Origin: Paracoccus lichenicola
Lineage (GTDB): Bacteria > Pseudomonadota > Alphaproteobacteria > Rhodobacterales > Rhodobacteraceae
Direction of reading: 5' to 3'
DNA: 64,000 nt
NCBI RefSeq assembly: GCF_009708075.1
Contig: NZ_WMBT01000003.1
Coordinates: 451,848-515,847 of the forward strand
A program made the translations under genes and the position numbers. Below the pieces are notes generated by a model. That model ran no database searches. It was given only the letters and a program-made list of their open reading frames with translations, and had not been told where the DNA came from. Of this stretch, positions 48,593 through 57,594 are shown in pieces; position 1 is the stretch's first letter, and each line of letters begins with the position of its first letter.

Positions 48593-49758
48593 TGGATACC
48601 GGCCCGGCTGCGAAGGAGGGCGCCGCCGGGCCGGTGGCCGTGCAGGCCGACCGCGGACGGGCCGATCACGGCCAGGTCCTGCTGGACGGCCTGCGCGGAG
48701 CCAACCCGGGCCTTGTCCTGATCTTCGGCGCGCATGGTCCCGACCTGGCCACGCTGGACGCCGTGCTGCGGGCGGGCCTGCCCGAGGGCTGCGTGATCGC
48801 CGGCTGTTCCTCGGCGGGCGAGATCGGCCCGGACGGCTATGCCAGCGACAGCATCGTGGCGATCGGGTTCCCTGCGGCCCATTTCCGCGCCTCGGCCCTG
48901 GTGCTGCCGCATCTGGACGCGTTGCCGGTGTCGGACTGGATGGCCGCGCTGCGCCGCCTGCAAGCGGGTTTCGGTCCCGATCCCCAGCGGTCGCTGTTCG
49001 GGCTGCTGCTGGTCGATGGGCTGGCGGGCCAGGAAGACGCGCTGGTCGCCACCATCGACGCGGCCCTGCCCTCGGTTCCCACCCTGGGCGGATCGGCGGG
49101 CGACGGGCTGTTCTTCCGCCAGACCTGGCTGCTGGCGGGGGGCAAGGTCGTGACCAACGTCGCCGTCTTCCTGCTGGTGGAAACCGATCTGGCCGTCAGC
49201 GAGATCACCTTCGCCCATTTCAGCCCGACCGCCACGCGCGTCGTGGTGACCGCCGCCATTCCCGAAAAACGCCGCATCCTGGAACTGAACGCCGAACCCG
49301 CGGCCGCCGAATACGCCCGCCTGACCGGCATCGCCACGGACGCGCTGACGCCCACGGACTTCGCGCGCCATCCCCTGCTGCTGCGGATGGGGCGCCACCA
49401 TCATGTCCGCGCCATCAGCGCCCAGACCGGCGACGGCGGGCTGTCCCTGCTGTCGGCCATCGACACCGGCACGGTCCTGACCCTGGGCCGGGCCGAGGAC
49501 ATGACGCAAGGGTTCGCCGAGGCGCTGGCCTCGCTGCCCCGCCCGCCGCTGATGGTGCTGGGCTTCGACTGCATCCTGCGCAGGCTTGCCCTGGAACGCG
49601 AGGGCCTGCGCGACCAGATGTCGGAACTGCTGGCGCGTTATCGCGTGGCGGGCTTCAACACCTATGGCGAACAGCACAGCGGGATGCATGTGAACCAGAC
49701 CTTCGTGGGGCTGGCCTTCATGTCCAACACGGATGCGGCGCCCCCCCATGTTGCGTGA
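48592..49758 (+). CDS. FIST-domain sensor protein
   Basis: A 388-residue protein with FIST N and FIST C domains and no membrane segment. Typical pieces are IFGAHGPDLATLDAVLRAGL, CVIAGCSSAGEIGPDGY and the C-terminal AGFNTYGEQHSGMHVNQTFV. FIST proteins are small-molecule sensors; the NosP subgroup binds heme and nitric oxide and controls a co-encoded NahK-type kinase. Gene order here (regulator, FIST, hybrid kinase) fits that arrangement, but heme binding cannot be judged from sequence. It overlaps the kinase gene by 11 bases. Confidence 0.9.
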   Translation: MDTGPAAKEGAAGPVAVQADRGRADHGQVLLDGLRGANPGLVLIFGAHGPDLATLDAVLRAGLPEGCVIAGCSSAGEIGPDGYASDSIVAIGFPAAHFRASALVLPHLDALPVSDWMAALRRLQAGFGPDPQRSLFGLLLVDGLAGQEDALVATIDAALPSVPTLGGSAGDGLFFRQTWLLAGGKVVTNVAVFLLVETDLAVSEITFAHFSPTATRVVVTAAIPEKRRILELNAEPAAAEYARLTGIATDALTPTDFARHPLLLRMGRHHHVRAISAQTGDGGLSLLSAIDTGTVLTLGRAEDMTQGFAEALASLPRPPLMVLGFDCILRRLALEREGLRDQMSELLARYRVAGFNTYGEQHSGMHVNQTFVGLAFMSNTDAAPPHVA

Positions 49759-51070
49759 CGACGACACGCCCGAACGCCGGGTCGAGAAGTTGCAGCGCAT
49801 CAACCAGGTCCTGATCGACCGCATCGACCGGCTGGAGGAATCGCGCGGCTCGGCCTGGTCGATGTTCCAGGCCGCCGTGGCGCTGGAGCAAGAGGTGATG
49901 GCGCGGACCCGCGACCTGGAACGGGCGCTGGCCGACCTGTCGCAAAGAAACCGGGAACTGGCCGTGGCGCGGGCCAGCGCCGAGGAGGCGAACCGGTCCA
50001 AGACCCGCTTCCTGCGCGCGGCCAGCCACGACCTGCTGCAACCCCTCTCGGCGGCGCGGCTGTTTTTGTCGATGCTGACCGACACCCCGATGAGCGAGCT
50101 TCAGACCGAACTGACGGGCCGGCTGTCGGGCGCCTTCGAATCCGTGGAACAGTTGATGCACGCGGTCCTGGACATCTCGCGCCTGGACAGCCAGCGGATC
50201 GAGTTCCATCGCCAGCCCGTCCCCTTGGGCGAATTGTTCCGCAAGCTGGCCATCGAATATGCCCCCCTGGCCGAGGCCAAGGGGCTGCGCCTGTCCTTCG
50301 TGCCGACCGATGCGGTGGTGGAAAGCGACCCGGTCTTCCTGCGCCGGATCGCGCAGAACCTGGTGTCGAACGCGATCAAGTACACGCACAAGGGCGGCGT
50401 GGCCGTGGGCGCGCGCAAGCGGGGGGGCCTGTGCTGGCTGTGCGTCTATGACACGGGCGTGGGCATCCCGGCGGTGGACCGCAACCGCATCTTCGACGAA
50501 TTCCAGCGCCTGTCCCATGACGCGGCGACCCCCGGCATGGGCTTGGGCCTGTCCATCGTGCGCCGCGCCTGCGCCAAGCTGGACCACCCGATCCGCCTGG
50601 ATTCCGAGGCCATGCGCGGCACCGTCTTCCGCGTGGGCCTGCCCGTGGTGGAGCGCGACCCCATCGGCCCGCCCGCCCGGTCCGACCCGGCGGCCCTGCC
50701 CTTGCGCGGGCGCGTGGCGCTGGTGGTGGAAAACGATCCCGGGATGCGGCGCGGATACGAGATGATCCTGCGCGACCGGCTGGGCATGATCGCCCGCGTG
50801 ACCGGCGGCACCGCCGAGGCCCTGGCCACCATGGGCGACGACCCGCCCGACGTGATCCTGGCCGACTACAACCTGGAAAACGGCGACACCGGCGTGGACG
50901 CGATCCGGGCGCTGCGCGGATCGGCGGGCCAGGCGATTCCGGCGGTGATGATCACCGCCCATCGCGACCCGCAGATCGCGCGCAGTTGCGCGGCCATGCA
51001 GGTGCATCTGATGGAAAAGCCCATCCGCCCGGCGGAACTGGCCGAGATGCTGGGCGGGATCCTGGCATGA
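49748..51070 (+). CDS. Hybrid sensor histidine kinase/response regulator (NahK/ErcS'-like)
   Basis: A 440-residue soluble kinase: N-terminal coiled coil (about 8-85), dimerisation domain with H94 in AASHDLLQPLSAARLF, ATPase with NLVSNAIKYTHKGG, DTGVGIP and GMGLGLS, and a C-terminal receiver with D373 in VILADYNLENG. No membrane segment or PAS domain is present, so the signal must come from a partner, most simply the FIST protein. The ATG at 49748 is within the FIST gene end; an ATG five codons upstream is possible. ErcS', NahK and FlhS-type kinases have this build. Confidence 0.9.
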   Translation: MLRDDDTPERRVEKLQRINQVLIDRIDRLEESRGSAWSMFQAAVALEQEVMARTRDLERALADLSQRNRELAVARASAEEANRSKTRFLRAASHDLLQPLSAARLFLSMLTDTPMSELQTELTGRLSGAFESVEQLMHAVLDISRLDSQRIEFHRQPVPLGELFRKLAIEYAPLAEAKGLRLSFVPTDAVVESDPVFLRRIAQNLVSNAIKYTHKGGVAVGARKRGGLCWLCVYDTGVGIPAVDRNRIFDEFQRLSHDAATPGMGLGLSIVRRACAKLDHPIRLDSEAMRGTVFRVGLPVVERDPIGPPARSDPAALPLRGRVALVVENDPGMRRGYEMILRDRLGMIARVTGGTAEALATMGDDPPDVILADYNLENGDTGVDAIRALRGSAGQAIPAVMITAHRDPQIARSCAAMQVHLMEKPIRPAELAEMLGGILA

Positions 51071-51159
51071 CCTGCGACCAAAGGCCGAGAGGACGCCCGG
51101 CGGGGCTTGTCCTTCGGCCCGGGCGGCGCAAATCTGGAACTGCATTTGGGAGGATGACC

Positions 51160-51777
51160 ATGAACCGTGCCATTGCCGCAGCCCTCTGGCTGGGCCTGTC
51201 CGCGCTGACCGCCAGCCCCGTCCTGGCGGGCGAGGCTGGCGACGCCGTCTTTGCCGAACGCGGCCCCTGGTCGCTGGAAGGCAGGGATCTGAACTGGACC
51301 ATGCATGTCGAGGGACCGCAGGTCCCGGGTTTCCTGCCCATCGACGACGGCAGCGTGACCCTGACGCAGGCGACGGATCCCTCGGACAAGCAGCCGGTCC
51401 TGCAACTGGTGCAGAAGACCGACGCGCGGACCCGCCGGATCGGGCCGTTCCCGATCTCGGGCGGGGATCCGGTGCTGACCTTCTTTCTGGAACAGACCAC
51501 CCGCGACATGGCGCGGCTGACCGGCGGCAGCCCCTTCTATATCCGCAACCGCATCAAGGAGGCGCTGTTCCAGGGCGGGCAGATCGTTCCGCAAGACGAC
51601 GAATCGGTCGCCAGCTTCCAGCCCTTCGCCCGGGATCCGAACGCGGCCCGCATGGGCGGCTTCCAGACGCTGACGCTGACCTTCGTGCTGGGCGATCCGG
51701 CCCAGCCGATCCGCGAGTTGCGCGCCGAAACCCAAGGCGAGACGCCCGGCTATGTGAACCGGATGGCGCTGCAATGA
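51160..51777 (+). CDS. Exported protein of unknown function
   Basis: A 205-residue product with a signal peptide (MNRAIAAALWLGLSALTASP then VLAGEA) and a beta-rich mature part with no motif I recognise. The ATG at 51160 has GGGAGG at the right distance; the ATG two codons earlier is too close to it. It overlaps the next small gene by 4 bases, so the pair acts together. Position after the sensor kinase suggests a link to periplasmic PQQ-dependent oxidation. Confidence 0.7.
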   Translation: MNRAIAAALWLGLSALTASPVLAGEAGDAVFAERGPWSLEGRDLNWTMHVEGPQVPGFLPIDDGSVTLTQATDPSDKQPVLQLVQKTDARTRRIGPFPISGGDPVLTFFLEQTTRDMARLTGGSPFYIRNRIKEALFQGGQIVPQDDESVASFQPFARDPNAARMGGFQTLTLTFVLGDPAQPIRELRAETQGETPGYVNRMALQ

Positions 51778-52112
51778 TGGGGCGGATGGCCGCGATGGCC
51801 GGGATGCTGGCGGCGGCCCCGGTCCATGCCCAGGCGGTCAACGATTATCCGACCAATGCGCGGGCCGAATATGTCTTTGCCTGCATGGCGACCAACGGCC
51901 AGACCCGCGACATGCTGGACCGCTGTTCCTGCGCCATCGACCAGATCGCCGGGATCCTGCCCTATGACGACTATGTGGGGGCCGAAACCGTGTTGCGGAT
52001 GCAGCAGACGACCGGCGACCGCGCGGGCATGTTCAAGAGCATGGCCCAGATGACCGCCATCGTGGCAGGACTGAAGCGCGCCGAGGCCGAGGCGGAGATC
52101 CTGTGTTTCTGA
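51774..52112 (+). CDS. Small exported cysteine-containing protein of unknown function
   Basis: A 112-residue product with a signal peptide ending APVHAQ. The mature part has four cysteines in a recognisable spacing: VFACMATNG, RCSCAIDQI and a C-terminal LCF, suggesting disulfides or a bound cofactor. It is translationally coupled to the upstream exported protein (ATGA). I do not recognise the family. Ends before a palindrome-rich gap that precedes ubiB. Confidence 0.7.
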   Translation: MMGRMAAMAGMLAAAPVHAQAVNDYPTNARAEYVFACMATNGQTRDMLDRCSCAIDQIAGILPYDDYVGAETVLRMQQTTGDRAGMFKSMAQMTAIVAGLKRAEAEAEILCF

Positions 52113-52119
52113 GGCCAGA

Positions 52120-52159
52120 GGTCCGGCAGGCGAATGTCCAGTGGACATTCGCCCGGACC
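52120..52159. terminator. Long hairpin after the small exported protein gene
   Basis: GGCGAATGTCCA-G-TGGACATTCGCC (52129-52153) is a perfect 12-bp inverted repeat; GGTCCG (52120-52125) and CGGACC (52154-52159) extend it across a 3-base bulge. It begins 7 bases after a stop codon and probably stops or stabilises that transcript. No T-run is present. Confidence 0.5.
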
Positions 52160-52217
52160 GATTGCCCGGAGGCGCAAGCCGCAGGGCAAGGGGCGCGCCG
52201 CCAGACCAGACATCCGC

Positions 52218-52307
52218 AATCCGGCCGCGCCTGACTGGGCGGGCGCGTTTATCGCGCCTGCCAAGGGGCAGGCAGGCGCGGCCGGATTTGTCGCGGGACA
52301 AATCCGG
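52218..52307. repeat. Nested and overlapping palindromes before ubiB
   Basis: AATCCGGCCGCGCCTG (52218-52233) and its perfect complement (52273-52288) form a 16-bp stem enclosing a second stem, GGCGGGCGCG/CGCGCCTGCC (52238-52247 with 52253-52262, loop TTTAT). The right arm can instead join CCGGATTTGTC-4-GACAAATCCGG (52282-52307), a perfect 11-bp hairpin. The convergent genes on both sides suggest a bidirectional terminator, but the complexity is unusual. Confidence 0.55.
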
Positions 52308-52317
52308 CAAGACCCCC

Positions 52318-53856
52318 TTACACCAGCGCCATCCCCAAGGCCGCCCCTGCCCCAAGCGCCAGCACCACCGCCAGCCAGACCGGCGCGCCGCGCCTGACCA
52401 GCACCGGCTGCACCCGGCGGGCCTCCTCGGGGTGGGCGCGGTCCCACAGCGCCTGCTCGACGATGCGCGGCAGCAGCGGGCCATAACGCCCCACGGTCTG
52501 CGCCACCCGCGCCATGTCGCCCGCCAGCGCCTTGGGTCCGATGTTCGACCGGATGTAATCGGACACCACGGGCTTGGCCGCGTCCCAGATGTTCAGCTGC
52601 GGATCGACCGACCGGGCCACGCCCTCGACCACGACCATGGTGCGCTGCAGCAGGATCAGCTGGGTCTGGGTCTGCATCCCGAAGCGTTCCGTCACCTCGA
52701 ACAGATAGGCCAGCAGGTTCGCCATCGAGATCTGGTTCGCACTGGCGCCGAAGATCGGCTCGCCCACGGCGCGCAGGGCGCGGGCGAACTGCGCCTCGTC
52801 CCGGTCGCGGGGGACGTATCCCGCCTCGAAATGGACGCGGGCCACGCGGCGGTAGTCGCGCTGGATGAAGCCGTACAGGATCTCGGCATAGATGCGGCGG
52901 GTGTATTCGTCGATCTCGCCCATGATACCGAAATCATAGGCCAGAACGTCGCCATTCGCCGCGACCTTGAGGTTGCCGTGATGCATGTCCGCGTGAAAGA
53001 ACCCGTCGCGCAGGGCGTGCTGCAAGAACAGCTGGATCACGCGCGTGGCAATGCGGGCCGTGTCGTGGCCCGCCGCCACCAGCGCCGCGCGGTCGCCCAT
53101 CGGCAGCCCCTCGGCCCAGTCCGAGGTCAGGACCCGGCGCGAGGACAGGTGCCAATGCGGGTGGGGAATGGCAAAGCCCGCATCGCCCTTGGTGTTCTCG
53201 CCGAATTCGGATGCGTTGGCCGCCTCCAGCCGCATGTCCTGTTCGCCGGTGACGGTGGATTCGAAATGCCGCACCACGTCGCGCGGGCGCAACCGGCGGC
53301 TGCCGGGCGAGAGGAACTCGATGATGCCTGCGGCGAAGTGGAACGCGTCGATGTCGCGGCGGAAGGCGCTTGCGATGCCGGGGCGCAGCACCTTGACCGC
53401 GACCTCGCGTCCCGTTTCGCGGATGCGGGCGCGGTGGACCTGGGCGATGGAGGCCGCGGCCACGGGTTCGGAAAATTCGGAAAACAGCTGGTCCACCGGC
53501 TGGCGCAGGTCGGCCTGGATGATCTCCTTCGCCTGATGAGTGGGAAAGGGCGGCAAACGGTCCTGCAGCATCCGCAGCTGCTGGGCCATCTCGACGCCCA
53601 CCACATCGGCGCGCGTGGACAGGATCTGGCCGAACTTGATGTAGGCCGGGCCAAGCGCGGTGATCGCCCGCGTGATCGGCGGCAGGTTCGGATCGCCATT
53701 GTAGCCCAGCCAGCGGAACGGCCAGCCCAGCACGCGGGCGGCGATGCGCAACCGGGGCGGCGCATCGACCGCGTCCAGGACCGCGCGCATGGCGCCCGTG
53801 CGCTCGAACGTGGCGCCCGTGCGGATCAGGCGCAACAGGTTGTGCGGCCCCCTCAA
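52318..53856 (-). CDS. ubiB: Ubiquinone biosynthesis kinase-like protein UbiB
   Basis: Atypical protein-kinase-like ATPase of 512 residues needed for ubiquinone assembly at the membrane. The KxGQ motif reads [15 protein letters not shown], the A-rich loop and the metal-binding segment [23 protein letters not shown] are present, and the C-terminus ends in a hydrophobic membrane anchor ([19 protein letters not shown]). Overlaps ubiE by 4 bases. Confidence 0.95.
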   Translation of the reverse strand: MRGPHNLLRLIRTGATFERTGAMRAVLDAVDAPPRLRIAARVLGWPFRWLGYNGDPNLPPITRAITALGPAYIKFGQILSTRADVVGVEMAQQLRMLQDRLPPFPTHQAKEIIQADLRQPVDQLFSEFSEPVAAASIAQVHRARIRETGREVAVKVLRPGIASAFRRDIDAFHFAAGIIEFLSPGSRRLRPRDVVRHFESTVTGEQDMRLEAANASEFGENTKGDAGFAIPHPHWHLSSRRVLTSDWAEGLPMGDRAALVAAGHDTARIATRVIQLFLQHALRDGFFHADMHHGNLKVAANGDVLAYDFGIMGEIDEYTRRIYAEILYGFIQRDYRRVARVHFEAGYVPRDRDEAQFARALRAVGEPIFGASANQISMANLLAYLFEVTERFGMQTQTQLILLQRTMVVVEGVARSVDPQLNIWDAAKPVVSDYIRSNIGPKALAGDMARVAQTVGRYGPLLPRIVEQALWDRAHPEEARRVQPVLVRRGAPVWLAVVLALGAGAALGMALV

Positions 53857-54599
53857 AGCTTCCAGCCCGAATGCAGGGCGGCAATGCCCATCGACAGGTT
53901 GCGGTATTGCACCCGGTCGAAACCCGCAGCCCGGATCATGTCGGCGAAGCTGTCCTGGTCGGGGAACTTGCGGATGGACTCGACCAGATACTGATAGCTG
54001 TCGCGATCCCCCGTCACCGCCTGGCCCATCGCCGGGATGACGTTGAAGCTGTAGCGGTCATAGGCCCATTGCATCGCAGGCACCGGGATCTGGCTGAATT
54101 CCAGCACCATCAGCCGCCCGCCGGGCTTCAGCACGCGATAGGCCTCCGCCAGGGCGTCGGGGATGCGGGTGACGTTGCGGATGCCGAAGCTGATCGTGTA
54201 GCGGTCGAAGCTGGCGTCCGCGAAAGGCAGCGCCATCGCATCGCCCGTGACCCAGGCCAGCCGGTCGGATTTCTCGACCGCATCGGCGCGCTTTCGCCCT
54301 TCGACCAGCATGGATTCGGTCATGTCGCAGACGGTGACGCGGGCGCCAGGGGCGCGGTCCAGAAAGCGGAAGGCGATGTCGCCCGTGCCGCCCGCCACGT
54401 CCAGCAGGTGCTGGCCGTCGCGGGGTGCCAGCCAGTCCATCATCGCGTTCTTCCAGACGCGGTGGACGCCCGCGCTCATCAGGTCGTTCATCAGGTCATA
54501 GCGGCTGGCGACGGATGAAAAGACCCCGTGGACCATGCCGGCCTTGGCATCCTCGTCCACGGTCCGGAAACCGAAATGGGTCTGGGTCTTGTCGCTCAT
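53853..54599 (-). CDS. ubiE: Ubiquinone/menaquinone biosynthesis C-methyltransferase UbiE
   Basis: SAM-dependent methyltransferase of 248 residues acting on the quinone head group. SAM-binding [16 protein letters not shown] and the family segments [37 protein letters not shown] and [12 protein letters not shown] are clear. First gene of the ubiEB pair, divergent from mutM. Ubiquinone is the electron acceptor of the membrane glucose dehydrogenase. Confidence 0.97.
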   Translation of the reverse strand: MSDKTQTHFGFRTVDEDAKAGMVHGVFSSVASRYDLMNDLMSAGVHRVWKNAMMDWLAPRDGQHLLDVAGGTGDIAFRFLDRAPGARVTVCDMTESMLVEGRKRADAVEKSDRLAWVTGDAMALPFADASFDRYTISFGIRNVTRIPDALAEAYRVLKPGGRLMVLEFSQIPVPAMQWAYDRYSFNVIPAMGQAVTGDRDSYQYLVESIRKFPDQDSFADMIRAAGFDRVQYRNLSMGIAALHSGWKL

Positions 54600-54674
54600 G
54601 CCGCTTGCCGATCCGCTGTTTCATCGCCAGATAAGCCTGAAGTCCCCGACACACAATGCATGGGCAGGCCCCGT

Positions 54675-55520
54675 TTGCCAGAACTCCCCGAAGTCGAAAC
54701 CGTCCGCCGCGGCCTGTTGCCGCACCTGGAAGGCCAACGCATCGCGCGGGCCGAGGTTCGCCGCCCCGACCTGCGCTGGCCCCTGCCGGTCGATCTGGTG
54801 CAGGTGCTGACCGGGGCCAGGGTCACGGCGCTGCGGCGGCGGTCGAAATACCTGCTGGCGGATCTGGACCGGGGCGGCACGCTGCTGATGCATCTGGGCA
54901 TGTCGGGGCGGATGCTGGTCCAGGGGGGCAGCTTGGGCGATTTCCACCGCGACCCGGCGATCCTGCCGCGCCACGATCATGTGGTGCTGGTGACGGAGGC
55001 AGGGGCCACGATCACCTTCAACGACGCCCGCCGCTTCGGCATGGTGGATCTGATCCGCGAAGGGGTGTCGCACCCGCTGCTGGATCATCTGGGACCGGAA
55101 CCCTTCGACAATGCCTTCACGCCCGCCTATCTGGCGGGGGCCTTCGCGGGACGGAAGGTGCCGGTCAAGCAGGCGTTGCTGGACCAGCGCATCGTCGCGG
55201 GCCTGGGCAACATCTACGTCTCCGAGGCGCTTCACCGCGCGGGCATCGACCCGCGCCGGGCGGCCGGGCGCATCGGGGCCGGGCGCATCGCGGCGCTGGT
55301 GGGCCATGTCCGCGACGTGCTGACGGATGCCATCGCGGCGGGCGGATCCAGTCTGCGCGACCACCGGCAGGCGACCGGGGAACTGGGCTATTTCCAGCAC
55401 AGCTTCCGCGTTTATGACCGCGAGGGTGCGCCCTGCCCCACCCCCGGCTGCGCGGGCGCCATCCGCCGGATCGTGCAGGGGGGACGGTCGAGCTTCTTCT
55501 GCCCGGTGTGCCAAAGGTGA
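54675..55520 (+). CDS. mutM: Formamidopyrimidine-DNA glycosylase
   Basis: Removes oxidised purines such as 8-oxoguanine. MutM must begin Met-Pro-Glu because Pro2 is the catalytic nucleophile. The only frame position giving [13 protein letters not shown] straight after a start is a TTG at 54675, with GGGCAGG 5 bases upstream. An in-frame ATG at 54660 would bury Pro2 six residues in and is rejected. The C-terminal zinc finger (CPTPGC ... FFCPVCQR) and RRSKYLL are intact; 281 residues, normal length. Confidence 0.95.
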   Translation: MPELPEVETVRRGLLPHLEGQRIARAEVRRPDLRWPLPVDLVQVLTGARVTALRRRSKYLLADLDRGGTLLMHLGMSGRMLVQGGSLGDFHRDPAILPRHDHVVLVTEAGATITFNDARRFGMVDLIREGVSHPLLDHLGPEPFDNAFTPAYLAGAFAGRKVPVKQALLDQRIVAGLGNIYVSEALHRAGIDPRRAAGRIGAGRIAALVGHVRDVLTDAIAAGGSSLRDHRQATGELGYFQHSFRVYDREGAPCPTPGCAGAIRRIVQGGRSSFFCPVCQR

Positions 55521-55826
55521 TGCCGGTCGCCGGGCGGGATCAGGAAACACATGTGTTTCCCCCGCCCGCCACGCGACGATGCCATCAGAGACGGTGCAGC
55601 CCCGCGACCACATGAGGCCAGCGCCCGACCCTGGTGGGCGTGAAGCGCCCGCCTGGGGGCGGGGCGGGCGCTGGCCGGGCCTTTGAGGCTCGGCGGTTCC
55701 GGTTGAAAGGGCATCGCGTGGCGAAGGCGATGGCCTTCGCCAGACAGGCGGCAGCGTCCACCTTGGCTTTCCGCCCCGCCTTTTGATAGGGTCCGCCCAA
55801 CGCAGCATCGCAACGGGGACGCCGCC
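55521..55826. repeat. Gap between mutM and the enoyl-CoA hydratase gene with two large inverted repeats
   Basis: First, CGGGCGGG-4-GGAAACAC-AT-GTGTTTCC-CCCGCCCG (55531-55568) is a bulged hairpin 10 bases after the mutM stop. Second, GGCCAGCGCCCG (55616-55627) and CGGGCGCTGGCC (55665-55676) form a perfect 12-bp stem enclosing GGGCG-5-CGCCC. No gene is supported. The first is a likely mutM terminator; the second resembles a dispersed palindromic repeat. Confidence 0.5.
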
Positions 55827-56603
55827 ATGGCCTATGACACCATCATCGTCGAGATCGAGGACAGCGTCGCCCTGATCCGCCTGAACCGCCCCGAGGCGCT
55901 GAACGCGCTGAACACCGCGCTGATCACCGAACTGGGCCATGCCTTGGCGGATGCCGACCGCAACGACAAGATCCGCTGCGTGGTCCTGACCGGCAGCGAA
56001 AAGGCCTTTGCCGCGGGCGCCGACATCAAGGAAATGTCCACCAAGAGCTTTGTCGATGTCTATGACGAAGACCTGTTCGGCGCCAGGATCGACGCGATCA
56101 CCCGCATCCGCAAGCCGATCATCGCCGCCGTTTCCGGCTATGCCCTGGGGGGCGGCTGCGAGCTGGCGATGATCTGCGATTTCATCATCGCCGCCGACAC
56201 CGCCAAGTTCGGCCAGCCGGAAATCAACCTGGGCGTCATCGCGGGCATCGGCGGCACGCAGCGGCTGACGCGCTTCGTGGGCAAGTCCAAGGCCATGGAC
56301 ATGCACCTGACCGGCCGCTTCATGGATGCGGCCGAGGCGGAACGCTCGGGCCTCGTCAGCCGCGTGGTGCCCGCCGCCAAGCTGATCCCCGAGGCCATGG
56401 CGGCGGCCCGCAAGATCGCCGAAAAGTCGCAAGTGTCCGTCAAGGCCGCGAAGGAGGCCGTCAACCGCGCCTACGAGACCACCATGACCGAAGGCATCCT
56501 GTTCGAGCGGCGCAATTTCCAGGCGCTGTTTTCGACCGAGGACCAGAAGGAAGGCATGGCCGCCTTCCTGGAAAAGCGCGAACCGCAATTCCGCGACCGC
56601 TGA
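55827..56603 (+). CDS. Enoyl-CoA hydratase
   Basis: Hydrates trans-2-enoyl-CoA in fatty-acid and related acyl-CoA breakdown. The 258-residue crotonase-fold protein has the oxyanion-hole segments AGADIKEM and [16 protein letters not shown], and both catalytic glutamates (GGGCELAM and GQPEINLG). It is of the mitochondrial ECHS1/short-chain type. It stands alone between mutM and rpsT. Confidence 0.93.
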   Translation: MAYDTIIVEIEDSVALIRLNRPEALNALNTALITELGHALADADRNDKIRCVVLTGSEKAFAAGADIKEMSTKSFVDVYDEDLFGARIDAITRIRKPIIAAVSGYALGGGCELAMICDFIIAADTAKFGQPEINLGVIAGIGGTQRLTRFVGKSKAMDMHLTGRFMDAAEAERSGLVSRVVPAAKLIPEAMAAARKIAEKSQVSVKAAKEAVNRAYETTMTEGILFERRNFQALFSTEDQKEGMAAFLEKREPQFRDR

Positions 56604-56683
56604 TTCCCCCTTTCCCTTGCGGGGCATTTCCCCTATACGCCCCGGCTTACATGCGCGTGGGCCCGCTTAGGCAAGAATCATGG

Positions 56684-56760
56684 CCGCTTTCCTCGGAAAG
56701 CGGATGCCTTGGGTCTTTTGCGCGATCGAAACGCAGAAAAGACCGATAGGATAAAGACCC
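56684..56760 (+). promoter_or_regulatory. rpsT leader with alternative hairpins
   Basis: CCGCTTTCC-2-GGAAAGCGG (56684-56703) is a 9-bp stem. GGTCTTTT (56712-56719) pairs with AAAAGACC (56737-56744), and the same GGGTCTTT (56711-56718) can pair with AAAGACCC (56753-56760), which sits between the ribosome site and the rpsT start codon. The second pairing would hide the start. Ribosomal protein S20 represses its own translation in E. coli, so a regulatory leader is plausible. Confidence 0.5.
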
Positions 56761-57030
56761 ATGGCCAACACGCCCCAGTCCAAGAAACGCGCCCGCCAGA
56801 TCGAGCGCCGCACCGACATCAACAAGGCCCGCCGCTCGCGCATCCGCACCTTCATCCGCAAGGTAGAAGAAGCCATCGCCTCGGGCAATGCCGACGCGGC
56901 CAAGGCGGCGCTGCAGGCGGCGCAGCCCGAACTGATGCGCGGCGTGACCAAGGGCGTGGTCCACAAGAATACTGCGTCGCGGAAAATCTCGCGCCTGGCG
57001 GCCCGCGTGAACGCGCTGTCGGCGGTCTGA
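56761..57030 (+). CDS. rpsT: 30S ribosomal protein S20
   Basis: Small-subunit protein of 89 residues; [20 protein letters not shown], then [13 protein letters not shown] and [20 protein letters not shown] are the conserved basic helices of bS20. AGGATAAAG lies just upstream of the ATG. It is followed by a strong intrinsic terminator. Confidence 0.98.
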   Translation: MANTPQSKKRARQIERRTDINKARRSRIRTFIRKVEEAIASGNADAAKAALQAAQPELMRGVTKGVVHKNTASRKISRLAARVNALSAV

Positions 57031-57093
57031 TCCGCGCGCGGGCCTTGGCCCGGATTGCCTTGAAATCGCGGCCCCGGGGGGCCTTCGAACGGG

Positions 57094-57129
57094 ATCGGGC
57101 GTGGATGCAAATCCGCGCCCGATTTTGCG
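57094..57129 (+). terminator. rpsT intrinsic terminator
   Basis: ATCGGGCG (57094-57101) pairs with CGCCCGAT (57116-57123); inside it GGAT-GCAA-ATCC forms a tetraloop hairpin. The stem is followed by TTTGCGTTT. It lies 64 bases after the rpsT stop codon. Confidence 0.75.
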
Positions 57130-57539
57130 TTTCTGCATCTGCGAATGTTGCAAAAATGCCTACATATCAACGCCTTCCGGATTCTTTCCTTTTGAGTCAA
57201 GGGCCTCGCAGATTCGCTTTGGCAAAGGACCTGTCAAGCGCATAGTTCGGTTGCGGCGAGCCGGGGGCCGTGGCTAACCTGATGGGGCGATTCACGTCGC
57301 AGTGTTGGGGGACGGGCCGGTCGGCGGCGGATCCATCGGATCCACGGGCGGCAGGTCGGGTCGGCGAAGCAACAGGCGCTTCATGCCGCCCTCGGGTTTC
57401 TTGCAGACGGCTGCCACCGGATGCGCCGAAGCCCGTGTCTTGGATCTGGAATCGGGCGAAAGCCCCGTCATGCGACCCTGTCCGGGCCGCAGGGTGGGGT
57501 GTTGGCGCGGTTTTGCCATTCCCGACGCGCGTCGCGAAT

Positions 57540-57577
57540 CCTGTTTCGCCGGATGTCCGGCGAAGGCTGGGGACAGG
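57540..57577 (+). promoter_or_regulatory. Hairpin in the dnaA leader
   Basis: TTCGCCGGA-TG-TCCGGCGAA (57545-57564) is a perfect 9-bp stem; CCTGT (57540-57544) and ACAGG (57573-57577) can extend it. It ends 17 bases before the dnaA start codon, so it may influence dnaA translation or be a protein site. Confidence 0.4.
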
Positions 57578-57594
57578 ATAGATAGGGCAAAACG

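Larger units (their letters stand above)
57031..57594. other. rpsT-dnaA intergenic region
   Basis: No gene is supported in about 560 bases; the open frames on both strands have no domain, ribosome site or neighbour logic. It contains the rpsT terminator at 57094-57129 and a dnaA leader hairpin near 57545. A stretch at about 57125-57195 is relatively AT-rich and may hold a promoter. I found no DnaA-box consensus (TTATCCACA or close), so it is not called as the replication origin. Confidence 0.45.

Noticed and set aside
57270..57581. Open frames in the rpsT-dnaA gap as small genes
   Set aside because: No ribosome site, no recognisable domain, and they run through the terminator or hairpin structures.
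57031..57594. Replication origin between rpsT and dnaA
   Set aside because: No DnaA-box consensus or clustered near-matches were seen, and alphaproteobacterial origins often lie near hemE rather than dnaA.
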